Source: UBA6398 sp963660485
GTDB taxonomy: Bacteria; Bacteroidota; Bacteroidia; Bacteroidales; Bacteroidaceae
NCBI GenBank assembly: GCA_963660485.1
Contig: CAVKYH010000009.1
Location: 1 to 64,000 of the forward strand
DNA: 64,000 bases
Reading direction: 5' to 3'
In this document: piece after piece, positions 9,686 through 18,832 of the stretch
Position numbering within the stretch: the first letter of the stretch is position 1
How the letters are laid out: the number at the start of each line of letters is the position of its first letter
Notes under the pieces: generated by a model
Told to the model about the DNA's origin: nothing
What the model saw: the letters and a program-made list of their open reading frames with translations, nothing else
Databases searched by the model: none
Made by a program: the position numbers and the translations under genes

Positions 9686-10690
9686 TTATGGCAGACGGCG
9701 GTATACTGTAGCTTTCAAAAGAAGTTCAAGCAGAATTGTAAATATTGCCATCATTGCCAAAGGCTGATACAAATCGTATCGTTTGGAGTATTTTCGCACA
9801 CTGAACTTTGTACGCTCCAAGGTGTCAATATCTTGATAAACTTTCTTCAATTCTTTAGTAGAAGTTGCTCGATAGAATTGTCCGCCTGTAGCTTTGGCTA
9901 TTCCACTTAGCGTCTGCGTATCTATTTCACACGGCATTTGTATATAATGAACGCCTCCTCCTGGAAGAGGATAAGGGAATGGAGCTTTTCCGTTTGTTCC
10001 TATTCCTATGGTATAAATTCTTATGCCGTAGGTTGCCGCTATGTCTGAGGCTGTAAGCGGAGATATTTCGCCCGAGTTATTAGAACCGTCGGTAAGAAGT
10101 ATTATTACTTTGCTTTTTGCCTTGCTGTCTTTGAGACGCGATACTGCATTAGAAATACCCATACCTATTGCCGTTCCATCGTTAATCACTCCGTGGAGAG
10201 CAAGATCGCAACTCACTTGTTGCATCAGGTTCAGGAGCGACGCATGGTCTGTTGTCATCGGGCATTGGGTATATGCCTCGGCTGCGAAAACGGTCAGTCC
10301 GATGTTGTCGTTCGGTCTTGCCGAGATAAATTCCGTAGCCACACTTTTTGCAGCTTGTATTCTGTTAGGCTGCAAGTCTTCGGCGAGCATACTTGTCGAT
10401 ACATCAATCGCCAGCATTATGTCAATACCTTCCACCTGTGCGCTTTTCCAGGAATTTTTACCTTGCGGCCTTGCCATGATAAGTATTATCAGAGCCAAAG
10501 TAATCAGGCGCAATATAAACGGAGTGTGCATAAGGCGCAATTTCAACGTGGGTCGAATCCTACGATATGCGTGTGTATCGGAAATCGTTACAGATGCCTC
10601 ACGTTTGCTATGGCGCAGAAAATACCAGATGGCGTATGGCACCAACAGTAAAAGCAGCAGCAGAATTTCTTTGTTTGCGAATGTTATCAT
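9686..10690 (-). CDS. batA: BatA, von Willebrand factor A domain membrane protein
   Basis: 334 residues: two N-terminal hydrophobic segments (about 5-24 and 56-73), a VWA domain with MIDAS residues DVSTS at 96-100 and LTDGSNN further on, and a C-terminal membrane helix. It is a paralogue of the next gene, batB, as is usual in bat operons. It begins 12 bases downstream of the unnamed Bat-operon membrane protein. Confidence 0.9.
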   Translation of the reverse strand: MITFANKEILLLLLLLVPYAIWYFLRHSKREASVTISDTHAYRRIRPTLKLRLMHTPFILRLITLALIILIMARPQGKNSWKSAQVEGIDIMLAIDVSTSMLAEDLQPNRIQAAKSVATEFISARPNDNIGLTVFAAEAYTQCPMTTDHASLLNLMQQVSCDLALHGVINDGTAIGMGISNAVSRLKDSKAKSKVIILLTDGSNNSGEISPLTASDIAATYGIRIYTIGIGTNGKAPFPYPLPGGGVHYIQMPCEIDTQTLSGIAKATGGQFYRATSTKELKKVYQDIDTLERTKFSVRKYSKRYDLYQPLAMMAIFTILLELLLKATVYRRLP

Positions 10691-10702
10691 TTGGCTGTAA
10701 TT

Positions 10703-11839
10703 CTATAACAACAAGTCGAATAATTCCAAGATTATCAATGCTATAACAAACATAGTAGCAACTATTGCAACACCAAGAACGACCTTCTTTTTTGTGCGTG
10801 GATTTTTCGGAAAAACAATGTCTGTTTTCGTTTCAACAATATCTGACATTGTTGGAATTATGTCGCTTTTCGTTTTTTCGATATACGAAGACAATCTTCT
10901 GAGGTTTCGTTCGTCCTCATTACTGTCGGTTTTGAGCTTTGCAAACTTGGTCAAATCGGCAGTTGCAAGTATTTCCCTAAGTTCGGTATAGTCTGGTTCT
11001 GACTCCATAAACGGATTTTTGTTTGCAGAGTCGGTCTGTACTTGTTGCTTTAGCTTGTCTCCTAAATCTATAAGATGCTCTACGAGTTCGAAAGAAGTCA
11101 TCTCGTCAGCCCTAAAGCCATAACGTTTGCTCACATACTTGCGCAGAATGGCAATCAAACTCGTATAGTAGTCCTTTGAACTGAGTTCTTCCGAAGTATA
11201 TTCCTCCTTGAGTTTCTCGATTTCCATTTCCGCCTCTTTGTGTGGCAACAACGGGGCTTTTTTCTTAGCTTTCTCCACGTTCACTGCTTTCGTCGTCAGA
11301 AGTCTACGAGCAGAAATCCACACAGCCACGCCGCATGCAATCAACAATATCGAAAGCAGGAACAACGGTACCCAATCACGCCACGTGTAAACGGGGTCGA
11401 TGATTTCCTTCGGTCCGAAAAACTTGTCGATATGTGCGGTATCCACTTTTACATCATTGACTTTCAACGCCAGTTGTTCCGTTGTATAAACCAGTTTCCC
11501 CACCTTGACATTCATCGGTGGTATGCTATATAATGCAGGTTCGAAACTTGTGATAGTATAAATAAAGTGCGTGGTATTTATTCCTTTTGTTGGCACATTT
11601 TCTTCCTCGCTCGTAATTCCATCGCCCACAACTTCCACACCTTTTTTCATCAACTGTTGCAAAGCCTTTGGGAAAACCGGTTGCAAATCCTTTGGGTGCT
11701 CCACTTTAACGCGCACAACTGTTTGTTCGCCTATCAGCATCTCGGTGGAATCGATTACCGTGGTAACCTTCACTTGTGCACGAACGGCAAATACTGTCGT
11801 TAAAACAAACGCCAACAATATATATGCTTTCCTTGTCAT
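10703..11839 (-). CDS. Bat-operon membrane protein of unknown function
   Basis: 378 residues: signal peptide (about 1-21), a beta-rich extracytoplasmic region (about 22-145) resembling a short BatD ectodomain, a transmembrane helix (about 154-174), a cytoplasmic helical region with the pattern LKEEYTSEELSSKDYYTSLIAILRKY, and a last membrane helix near the C terminus. A gene at this place, between DUF58 and batA, is usual in Bacteroidetes bat operons, but no biochemical role is known. It lies 14 bases after the DUF58 gene. Confidence 0.75.
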   Translation of the reverse strand: MTRKAYILLAFVLTTVFAVRAQVKVTTVIDSTEMLIGEQTVVRVKVEHPKDLQPVFPKALQQLMKKGVEVVGDGITSEEENVPTKGINTTHFIYTITSFEPALYSIPPMNVKVGKLVYTTEQLALKVNDVKVDTAHIDKFFGPKEIIDPVYTWRDWVPLFLLSILLIACGVAVWISARRLLTTKAVNVEKAKKKAPLLPHKEAEMEIEKLKEEYTSEELSSKDYYTSLIAILRKYVSKRYGFRADEMTSFELVEHLIDLGDKLKQQVQTDSANKNPFMESEPDYTELREILATADLTKFAKLKTDSNEDERNLRRLSSYIEKTKSDIIPTMSDIVETKTDIVFPKNPRTKKKVVLGVAIVATMFVIALIILELFDLLL

Positions 11840-11853
11840 TTATCGTCTGTTCA

Positions 11854-12735
11854 TTATGATGCTGCTACCGACTTTGAATTGAATAGCTGCAAAAGTTTCT
11901 TCACGTAATTTCCGTCGGTAGGAATTGTCACATTTCTCACACCAGCTTTCGTGAACTGCATATGCAATGCGTCCTCTCTTTCCTGCCATGCCCGGTTGTG
12001 TTGGTTGCGCACCCTTTTGCTCGAAGTGTCTACATATTCTATATGTCCTGTTTCCGCATCGCGCAACTCTATTATCCCTACATTGGGAAGTTCTCTCATG
12101 CGCACGTCAAACACTTCTATCGCGTTAAGGTCGTAGCGATGCCCTGCGATTTTCAATTTATCGGTAAGTTCGTGCCTGTCAATAAAGTCGCTAATCACGA
12201 ACGCTGCGCACTGACGCCTTTGAATTTTCATAAGAAACTCGAGAGCGTCGGGGATATTTGTTTTCTTTCCTTGCGGCCGGAATGTCAGAAGTTCGCGAAT
12301 AATATAAAGAATATGTTTACGCCCTTTCTGTGGCGGAATATACTTCTCCACTTTGTCGCTAAAGAATATCACGCCAATTTTATCGTTGTTCTGAATTGCT
12401 GAAAACGACAATGTAGCGGCAATTTCCGTTATAAGTTCGCGCTTGGTGCGCATCTTGGTTCCAAAATCCACAGAGCCGGAAACATCTATCAGGAGCATTA
12501 CGGTCAATTCCCGCTCTTCCTCGTAAACTTTTACGTATGGACGGTTGAAACGAGCCGTTACATTCCAATCTATGTCGCGCACATCATCGCCATACTGGTA
12601 TTCCCTTACTTCGGAAAAACTCATACCCTTGCCTTTGAAGGCTGAATGGTATTCGCCGGCAAATATATTGCTGCTCAGTCGGCGCGATTTTATTTCTATA
12701 CGCCTCACCCGGCGCAGGAGTTCTGTGGTATCCAT
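11854..12735 (-). CDS. DUF58 domain protein of the MoxR/Bat cluster
   Basis: 293 residues. The DUF58 signature is present (GxGMSFSEVREYQYGDDVRDIDW at about 36-58, broken here by variable positions), followed by a VWA-like core with DVSGS at 84-88. DUF58 proteins travel with MoxR ATPases and are believed to be their VWA-type clients or adaptors. No membrane segment is seen, so it is likely cytosolic. It lies 18 bases after moxR. Confidence 0.88.
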   Translation of the reverse strand: MDTTELLRRVRRIEIKSRRLSSNIFAGEYHSAFKGKGMSFSEVREYQYGDDVRDIDWNVTARFNRPYVKVYEEERELTVMLLIDVSGSVDFGTKMRTKRELITEIAATLSFSAIQNNDKIGVIFFSDKVEKYIPPQKGRKHILYIIRELLTFRPQGKKTNIPDALEFLMKIQRRQCAAFVISDFIDRHELTDKLKIAGHRYDLNAIEVFDVRMRELPNVGIIELRDAETGHIEYVDTSSKRVRNQHNRAWQEREDALHMQFTKAGVRNVTIPTDGNYVKKLLQLFNSKSVAAS

Positions 12736-12753
12736 TTTATAGCCGTATGCTGT

Positions 12754-13752
12754 TTAGGGCACAGCCACTTTATTTATGATCTCGTCGATTATCTTGTCGC
12801 TCGTAACGCTTGCCGCTTCGGCTTCATACGACAACCCTATTCTATGACGCAATACATCGTGAGCCATAGCGCGCACATCTTCGGGAATAACGTATCCGCG
12901 ACGTTTTATAAAGGCGTACGCACGGCTTGCATAAGCAAGGTTTATTGACGCACGCGGACTTCCGCCGAAAGAGATGTATTCTTTCATATCTTTCAACTTA
13001 TACCGTTCGGGGTAGCGTGTTGCAAAGACGATGTCGGCGATATATTGCTCGATTTTCTCGTCAAGATAAATTTCCTTCACAATTTCTCTTGCACGCATAA
13101 TCTTGTCAGCGCCTACAACAGCTCTGATTTCCTCTGGCTTTTTCTCGTCGAGTTTTGCACGTACTATGGCTTTCTCTTCTTCAAGAGTGGGATAGTCGAT
13201 AATCACCTTCATCATAAAACGGTCGGTCTGCGCTTCAGGCAAATTGTATGTGCCTTCCTGTTCTATCGGGTTCTCGGTTGCGAGCACGAGGAACGGTTCC
13301 GGCAACGGGAAAGTCTCGCCACCGATTGTTACCTGTCGTTCCTGCATTGCTTCGAGCAGAGCACTCTGCACTTTTGCCGGCGCACGGTTTATTTCGTCTG
13401 CAAGAATGAAATTGGCGAAAACAGGTCCGCGTTTTACCACAAACGTTTCGGTTTTCTGGCTATATATCAGCGTACCGATAATATCGGCTGGCAGAAGGTC
13501 GGGGGTGAATTGCACGCGGTTGAACTTGGCGTCAATCAGCGATGCTAGCGTTTTTATTGCAAGTGTCTTCGCAAGTCCGGGAACACCTTCAAGGAGTATG
13601 TGTCCGTTTGAAAGTAGACCAACCAAAAGGGAGTCGACCAGATGTTTTTGCCCCACTATCACGCGAGCCATTCCCGAGGTCAAATCGGTAAGAAAGCCGC
13701 TTTCGATCTCAATCTGTTCGTTGAGCGCGCGTATATCTATGTTGCTGTTCAT
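12754..13752 (-). CDS. MoxR-family AAA+ ATPase
   Basis: 332 residues with Walker A GVPGLAKT (56-63), Walker B FILADE (about 115-120) followed by INRAPAKVQSALLEAMQE, and a sensor region ATENPIEQEGTY. These are hallmarks of the MoxR class (AAA_3). MoxR proteins act as chaperone-like ATPases for VWA proteins. First gene of the bat operon, with a TAnnTTTGC box about 30 bases upstream. Confidence 0.92.
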   Translation of the reverse strand: MNSNIDIRALNEQIEIESGFLTDLTSGMARVIVGQKHLVDSLLVGLLSNGHILLEGVPGLAKTLAIKTLASLIDAKFNRVQFTPDLLPADIIGTLIYSQKTETFVVKRGPVFANFILADEINRAPAKVQSALLEAMQERQVTIGGETFPLPEPFLVLATENPIEQEGTYNLPEAQTDRFMMKVIIDYPTLEEEKAIVRAKLDEKKPEEIRAVVGADKIMRAREIVKEIYLDEKIEQYIADIVFATRYPERYKLKDMKEYISFGGSPRASINLAYASRAYAFIKRRGYVIPEDVRAMAHDVLRHRIGLSYEAEAASVTSDKIIDEIINKVAVP

Positions 13753-13781
13753 ATTCTAAGGTATATTGGTTTTCTTTGTAT

Positions 13782-13790
13782 GCAAAAATA
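13782..13790 (-). promoter_or_regulatory. Predicted -7 box for the bat operon
   Basis: On the minus strand this reads TATTTTTGC, a full match to the Bacteroides TAnnTTTG element, 30 bases upstream of the moxR ATG. No convincing TTG at -33 was seen. Confidence 0.6.
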
Positions 13791-13891
13791 AGACTATCTT
13801 TTTTATTCTGTACGCTCAGTATATTAAAAAAGAGAAAAAGAAGAAGATAAACGTCTAAACGCAATATATATTGTCATGACGATATCCTTAG

Positions 13892-15034
13892 TCAGTCGCT
13901 ATAATCGAGGTCGGCGTTCACTGCAAACTTGTATCCGGGAAAGGTTGCATGGAGTTCGGTTGCTATTTCGTTGCAGAACGTGTCATGGTTCTTCACTGAG
14001 AAATCGGCAACGACGTCAAACGACACTTTTTTCTCGCTTTCGTTCAAAAGGAAGCCGTGTATTTCCATTGCGCCCTGGTGTTTCATCACAACGGCGGTTA
14101 TTTCTTCGCGTAGTTTTATGGTTTCTGGATTTTGCGACAAGGCGTATATTCCTACTGCAAGGTGTATGTTGTATTCCTTGTATATGTATTGCTTTATATT
14201 TTGCGTGAGTTCGTGGATTTCCTTTGCCATTGTGTTTTCGGGCACTTCGATATTCACCGAGCCTACCATGCTGTCGGGGCCGTAGTTGTTGACTATCAGA
14301 TCATACACGCCCGACACATTGGGGAAGGCGTTGATTTCTTTTTTGAGCATCTGCGAGAATTGGCTGTCGATGCGGCGTCCGAGAATTTCGTTGAACGTAC
14401 GCCGGAGTATTTTCAGGCCGGCTTTTACGAGCACTATCGAGAGAACGGCGGCAAACCAGCCATCAAGGTCTATATTCCATATTATAAGGATAAGGGCTGA
14501 TGCAATCGTGCCGAGGGTTACAAAGGAATCGAACAGGTTTTCTGCGCCCGAACCGTTGAGCGAATCGGATTTCTCGCGTTTGCCGGCCCTCAAGGTGTAG
14601 ATGCCGAGCCACAGTTTCGCCACCACACCCGTTGCCATCACAATGAGCATGGGTATTTCGTAATGTGTCTCCGTTGGGTGGATTATCTTACCCACAGCAT
14701 TATAGAAAGAGGTGATTCCGAGTATAACGATAAGGGCTGAAATCACCATGGCACTCACATATTCTATCCGTCCGTGGCCGAAAGGGTGATACTTGTCGGC
14801 CGGACGCATCGCGAGCTTTATCCCCCCAACGGCAATGACCGACGAAATGGCATCGTTCAAGTTATTGGCGGCATCGAGAAGTATTGCAATCGAACCTGAA
14901 AGCATTCCGATAATGCCTTTGAGCAGTGCATAGACGAAATTCACTGCCACGCCCCACAATCCTACCTTTACAATACGTTTTTTCCTCTCGTCCTGCTGTC
15001 TGGCAAGCGGTATACAGTTTGTTCCTTTCTCCAT
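13892..15034 (-). CDS. Cation diffusion facilitator (CDF) metal exporter
   Basis: 380 residues from the MEKGTN start. Six membrane helices are followed by a cytoplasmic tail (about 230-380) of the ZT_dimer type. The HPFGHGRIEY loop is diagnostic. The transport-site positions are unusual: helix 2 reads LDAANNLND (D-x3-N, where YiiP has D-x3-D) and helix 5 reads GAENLFDS (E-x3-D, where zinc transporters have H-x3-D). That departs from the zinc pattern and hints at another divalent metal such as Mn or Fe (inference). Longer starts at 15073 and 15064 are less likely because a strong promoter lies at 15070-15100. Confidence 0.85.
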   Translation of the reverse strand: MEKGTNCIPLARQQDERKKRIVKVGLWGVAVNFVYALLKGIIGMLSGSIAILLDAANNLNDAISSVIAVGGIKLAMRPADKYHPFGHGRIEYVSAMVISALIVILGITSFYNAVGKIIHPTETHYEIPMLIVMATGVVAKLWLGIYTLRAGKREKSDSLNGSGAENLFDSFVTLGTIASALILIIWNIDLDGWFAAVLSIVLVKAGLKILRRTFNEILGRRIDSQFSQMLKKEINAFPNVSGVYDLIVNNYGPDSMVGSVNIEVPENTMAKEIHELTQNIKQYIYKEYNIHLAVGIYALSQNPETIKLREEITAVVMKHQGAMEIHGFLLNESEKKVSFDVVADFSVKNHDTFCNEIATELHATFPGYKFAVNADLDYSD

Positions 15035-15344
15035 TCTCCGTTGATAGCTTGTGCTTATATGCATTGGGCGCAAAGATAATCAAAAACATAAACGTGGCAA
15101 TATTTGCAGCATGGCTTTTGCTCCAAACTATGTATGGCATTGTTTCGGACATCTGCGCCACAAGGCCGTAGGGACTTGGCTAGGATACCATGGTGTCTCG
15201 GCAAAGAGACCGTGGTGTCTTGAAAAGGAAACTTTACAGGCTTGCTGCACTCCTTGCTTCCCTGCCTTTTCCCGCGAGAAGGGAACAAAAAAGGATGCCG
15301 CATTTACGACACCCTTATTTCTTTACTCAAAAACAGATTCTGTT
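15035..15344. other. Intergenic stretch between CDF and mgtC genes
   Basis: Holds the CDF promoter (15070-15100) and a pair of 12-bp direct repeats, ACCATGGTGTCT (15187-15198) and ACCGTGGTGTCT (15209-15220), 22 bases apart with a short GGTGTCTC/GAGACC hairpin between them. No gene is supported here. Confidence 0.6.
15070..15100 (-). promoter_or_regulatory. Predicted promoter of the CDF exporter gene
   Basis: On the minus strand TTG (15100-15098) is followed by 19 bases and then TATCTTTGC (15078-15070). This is the Bacteroides consensus with near-ideal spacing. A start site near 15064 leaves a leader of about 30 bases before the chosen ATG at 15034. Confidence 0.78.
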
Positions 15345-15989
15345 CTACTCTATTCTGTTCACTGATACGTTTTCAAAGTTCTCAAGAATATCAATAAGGT
15401 GCAGGGTAGAATTCTTGCCTTTCAGTTTCACGTCAACCGACACTTCGTAACAAACACCGCCGTTTTTGTTCACTTCCTTAAAGTTGTAGTCATACACATT
15501 CTTGCTTTTCTCCTTGATCAGAGCCACAACTTCCCGGGCGCGTGCCTTGTCGGTTGAACTAAACTCCACATGGATATGATTTGTTACTACTGGAAAAATC
15601 AAAGCATTGAGAGCCTCCAGCCCTACAAGCACCATAATCGTGGCAGAGGCGGCTATGAAATAATTCCCCGTGCCGCAAGCCATACCTACGGCCGCAGTAA
15701 CCCAAAGCCCTGCCGCAGTGGTGAGTCCGCGGATAAAGTTGCGCTGAAATATTATCATTCCCGCGCCAAGGAAACCTATACCCGAAACCACCTGCGCCGC
15801 AACACGCGAAGAATCCGAGTCGCCTCCGGGAAAACCATATATGGATACAACCGTAAAGAGAGCGCTCCCGAGAGCTACAAGAAAGTGGGTGCGGAAACCA
15901 GCGTCCTTTGAACGGTATTCCCGCTCAATGCCTATCGCACCGCCAAGAACCAAGGCTACAACAAGACGAACTATTATCTCCCAACTCAT
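15345..15989 (-). CDS. MgtC/SapB-family membrane protein
   Basis: 214 residues: about five membrane helices (residues 1-140) containing GGAIGIEREYRSKDAGFRTH, the family signature, then a cytoplasmic ACT-like C-terminal domain (about 145-214). The MgtC group is linked to growth at low magnesium and, in pathogens, to control of the F-type ATPase; the role in commensals is not known. The gene starts 37 bases after plsC and is probably the last of the operon that begins at 20914. Confidence 0.88.
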   Translation of the reverse strand: MSWEIIVRLVVALVLGGAIGIEREYRSKDAGFRTHFLVALGSALFTVVSIYGFPGGDSDSSRVAAQVVSGIGFLGAGMIIFQRNFIRGLTTAAGLWVTAAVGMACGTGNYFIAASATIMVLVGLEALNALIFPVVTNHIHVEFSSTDKARAREVVALIKEKSKNVYDYNFKEVNKNGGVCYEVSVDVKLKGKNSTLHLIDILENFENVSVNRIE

Positions 15990-16026
15990 AGACTAGAAAA
16001 ATCACACTTCCGTTGAAACAAAAAAA

Positions 16027-16758
16027 TTATGCATTCAAAGGTTTGCACACCGCATCGAACGACTGCTGCATCATATTCCTGATATTCTCGTCGCCCTTTG
16101 AAACAGGCAATATAGGCTCATGAATTATCAAACGTAGGGAATGGCGGTTCACAAAGTTGAACATGCCTTTCTGACGGGGCAATATCCGGAAAGATCCGTC
16201 GATAGTGAGAGGCACAACAGGCAACTGCAACTGATCGGCAAGAAAAAACGCGCCTTTTTTGAAGCGTCCCACCTTGCCGGTAGCCGTTCTCGTACCTTCG
16301 GGAAACACCACAAGCGACATTCCTTCCTTTAATGTCTCACGCGCCTGGCTTATGGTTTCCTCCACCTTTGACGGTCCGCTTTTGTCAACGAATATATGAT
16401 GCGCCTTCTCGCAGGCAAAACCGATAAAAGGCACTTTGCGAAGCGATTTCTTCATCATCCATTTGAAATTACGGCACAAATATCCATATATAAGGAATAT
16501 GTCCATCGCTCCCTGGTGATTGGCTACAAACACATAGGATTGTCCAGGAACAAGATGCTCGCGCCCTTCAACTTTAACAGGTATCAACAAAACGCCACAT
16601 ACAATGTGCGACCATATCTTGCCGGGCCAGTATCCCCAGAAATGGCCATCGCCCAAAATACAACCCACGCTCGTTACAACAGAAGTCAATATCGTGGAAA
16701 CGATAAACACCGGCAGAGCCACACAAAATTGGTAGATATAATATACAACCTTAATCAT
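16027..16758 (-). CDS. plsC: 1-acyl-sn-glycerol-3-phosphate acyltransferase
   Basis: 243 residues with a hydrophobic N terminus (about 5-35) and the PlsC motifs: N80-H81-x4-D86 (NHQGAMD), FPEGTR at 152-157, and LPVVPLTIDGSF. The enzyme adds the second acyl chain to lysophosphatidate in membrane phospholipid synthesis. It overlaps the upstream metallophosphoesterase gene by four bases (ATGA). Confidence 0.9.
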   Translation of the reverse strand: MIKVVYYIYQFCVALPVFIVSTILTSVVTSVGCILGDGHFWGYWPGKIWSHIVCGVLLIPVKVEGREHLVPGQSYVFVANHQGAMDIFLIYGYLCRNFKWMMKKSLRKVPFIGFACEKAHHIFVDKSGPSKVEETISQARETLKEGMSLVVFPEGTRTATGKVGRFKKGAFFLADQLQLPVVPLTIDGSFRILPRQKGMFNFVNRHSLRLIIHEPILPVSKGDENIRNMMQQSFDAVCKPLNA

Positions 16759-17921
16759 TTTAATTTATCACGTTTCAAAATTACAACATCTATGGTCGGC
16801 CACGCTCCCAAACGGAACGGCATCAAAGCTTCGCCCAATCCGGAACTCACCAAAAGCGCACGCGTTCCGCAGAAATACATTCCGTCGCATTCCTTATACG
16901 CCAGTTCGGAAACAGAGTGCCCAAACAATTTGAACTGTCCGGCATGAGTGTGCCCTGACAAAGTTAGCTGAATATCCGTTAGCGGCAAAACTTTTTGCTG
17001 CCATTGAGTTGGGTCGTGAGACAAAAGCACCTTGAACGCCCCTTTTCCTATTCCACGGGTTGCAACCTCCAAGTCTCCACGCGAAGGAAAGGATTTTGTT
17101 CCATCGTTCTCAGACCCTATAACTACGATACTGTCTTTCGCCCGCCTTATAACCATATTTTCGTTCAACAAAAGCCGCCACCCTGCCAAACGTTGTTCCT
17201 TTTGCAATTCGGCAACGCGCTTTGCGTTCTCACCACAGCCCTTTTGCGAAACATACATTTGGTAGTCGTGGTTTCCCATAACGGATACCACGCCGTCGCG
17301 CGCCTTTATCCGGGCAAGTTCCCCGCGGAACGGAACAATTTCCCGCCGGTCAAAATTAACCAAATCGCCTGTAAAAGCAACAAGATCCGCATTCTCGGCA
17401 TTTACAGCGGTTGTAATTCTTCGCAAAGCCTTAGGATAGAATCCGAAAGTGCCAAGGTGCAAATCGCTTATGTGCACAATTTTGTAACCATTAAAGGTCT
17501 CGGGCAAATCTTTCGAAACATAAACATGACGCTGTACCCTAAGAACCGTAAAACACGAAACAACCGCCACGCCAAACGCAACAAAAACAACACCTGCAGC
17601 AATCAAGCCCGCTATATGTCCGATTCTTCTGACACGTACTCGTTTGAAAATTCTAGAAAGTCCGCTGAAAATCGCATAAAACACTTCGGGCACAGTAATA
17701 GAATAAAGAACAACAAGATAAACCGCAACAAACTCCTGATATCTTAGGAGCATATCGTTATTGCATGCGAAAAAAACAGAAAGAATCAGCAATATCGCAT
17801 TCGGGGCAAGCAACAACAATCCTCTTCTCTTGCTTTTCAGCCCACGCAAACGGGTAATATAAATAAAGCCTACAGGCAAAACCGTAAGCAAAAGCAACAA
17901 TGGGAGAATTCGCAGTATCAT
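16755..17921 (-). CDS. Membrane-anchored metallophosphoesterase
   Basis: 388 residues: four hydrophobic segments in the first 130 residues, then a calcineurin-like phosphoesterase domain with all metal-binding blocks: SDLHLG (152-157), GDLVNF (185-190), GNHD (216-219), SHDP (301-304) and GHTHAGQ (323-329). This is the architecture of the YaeI/YkuE-like group, which includes lipid-pyrophosphate phosphatases, but the substrate is not evident. It overlaps the MetH-activation gene by four bases and plsC by four bases, so envelope lipid work is a reasonable guess. Confidence 0.87.
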   Translation of the reverse strand: MILRILPLLLLLTVLPVGFIYITRLRGLKSKRRGLLLLAPNAILLILSVFFACNNDMLLRYQEFVAVYLVVLYSITVPEVFYAIFSGLSRIFKRVRVRRIGHIAGLIAAGVVFVAFGVAVVSCFTVLRVQRHVYVSKDLPETFNGYKIVHISDLHLGTFGFYPKALRRITTAVNAENADLVAFTGDLVNFDRREIVPFRGELARIKARDGVVSVMGNHDYQMYVSQKGCGENAKRVAELQKEQRLAGWRLLLNENMVIRRAKDSIVVIGSENDGTKSFPSRGDLEVATRGIGKGAFKVLLSHDPTQWQQKVLPLTDIQLTLSGHTHAGQFKLFGHSVSELAYKECDGMYFCGTRALLVSSGLGEALMPFRLGAWPTIDVVILKRDKLK

Positions 17922-18832
17922 AGTACAATATTCGCCCTAAGAAATTCGCACATCTTGTCCATAGGCAACCCACGGCGACGTGAATAATCCCGCAATTGGT
18001 CGATACCGATTTTCCCAACACTGAAATAATGGGATTTTGCATGGGAAAACATCAAACCACATGTGGAAGAATGCGGAATCATAGCCCCTATTTCTGTAAG
18101 ATTTACGTCTATTTGAGAAAAATCTATCAACTTGTCCAACAAGAATATGATGCTTTGATCCGGCATAGGCGGATAGCCAACAGCCGGACGTATCCCCTGA
18201 TATTTAGCATTGATGATATCACTAACGGAAAGTTTTTCGTCCTTGGCATATCCCCAGTATTCCCGTCGAATGGCAAGATGCATTAATTCTGTTCCCGCTT
18301 CGGCAAGTCTATCCGAAAGGGTTTGACAAAGCATGTGCTTGTAATTGTCATCAGAATAAAGATTTTCCATCCGTTTGTCATTCGAAGCAATAAAAACCCC
18401 TATCCTATCACGTTTCCCTCCATTCACAGGCATTATAAAATCGGAAAGGCAATAACAATTCCCATCAGAAGACGGATTATATTGCTGACGCAAAAACGGT
18501 AATACCGTTATTTCGCCATTTTCTCCGTACAAATAAATATCGTCATTGTCAGAATTTGCATCAAACAAGCCGAAACGTCCACGAAAATCATATTTACCAT
18601 CAACCTCACAAAGAATTTTCTTTGCATCATGGTAAAGTTTCACGGCTTCTGCGGCACGTTCCCTATCTTCTTGCGTTGAAAAACTATTAATCCAAGCAGA
18701 AACACAAGCAGAACAATCGTGTATTTCTACAATCGCTGCAAATTTTGCAGGAAATCCCCAAGCATGAAAAAAATAGCTCCAACTTATGTACTCGGCAATC
18801 TCATGCGTTTTGAAGGATAGCGTTTTTATCAT
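17918..18832 (-). CDS. Stand-alone B12-dependent methionine synthase reactivation domain
   Basis: 304 residues. The C-terminal two thirds match the AdoMet-binding activation domain of MetH: EYWGYAKDEKLS, KYQGIRPAVGYPPMPDQS (210-227), LTEIGAM (245-251), and FSHAKSHYFSVGKIGIDQ with the DYSRRRG end. In E. coli this module is the last part of MetH and supplies AdoMet, with flavodoxin, to remethylate cob(II)alamin. Here there are no homocysteine, folate or cobalamin domains, so it must act in trans on a MetH encoded elsewhere (inference). It overlaps the dihydroorotase stop and the metallophosphoesterase start by four bases each. No flavodoxin or metH gene is in the window. Confidence 0.87.
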   Translation of the reverse strand: MIKTLSFKTHEIAEYISWSYFFHAWGFPAKFAAIVEIHDCSACVSAWINSFSTQEDRERAAEAVKLYHDAKKILCEVDGKYDFRGRFGLFDANSDNDDIYLYGENGEITVLPFLRQQYNPSSDGNCYCLSDFIMPVNGGKRDRIGVFIASNDKRMENLYSDDNYKHMLCQTLSDRLAEAGTELMHLAIRREYWGYAKDEKLSVSDIINAKYQGIRPAVGYPPMPDQSIIFLLDKLIDFSQIDVNLTEIGAMIPHSSTCGLMFSHAKSHYFSVGKIGIDQLRDYSRRRGLPMDKMCEFLRANIVL

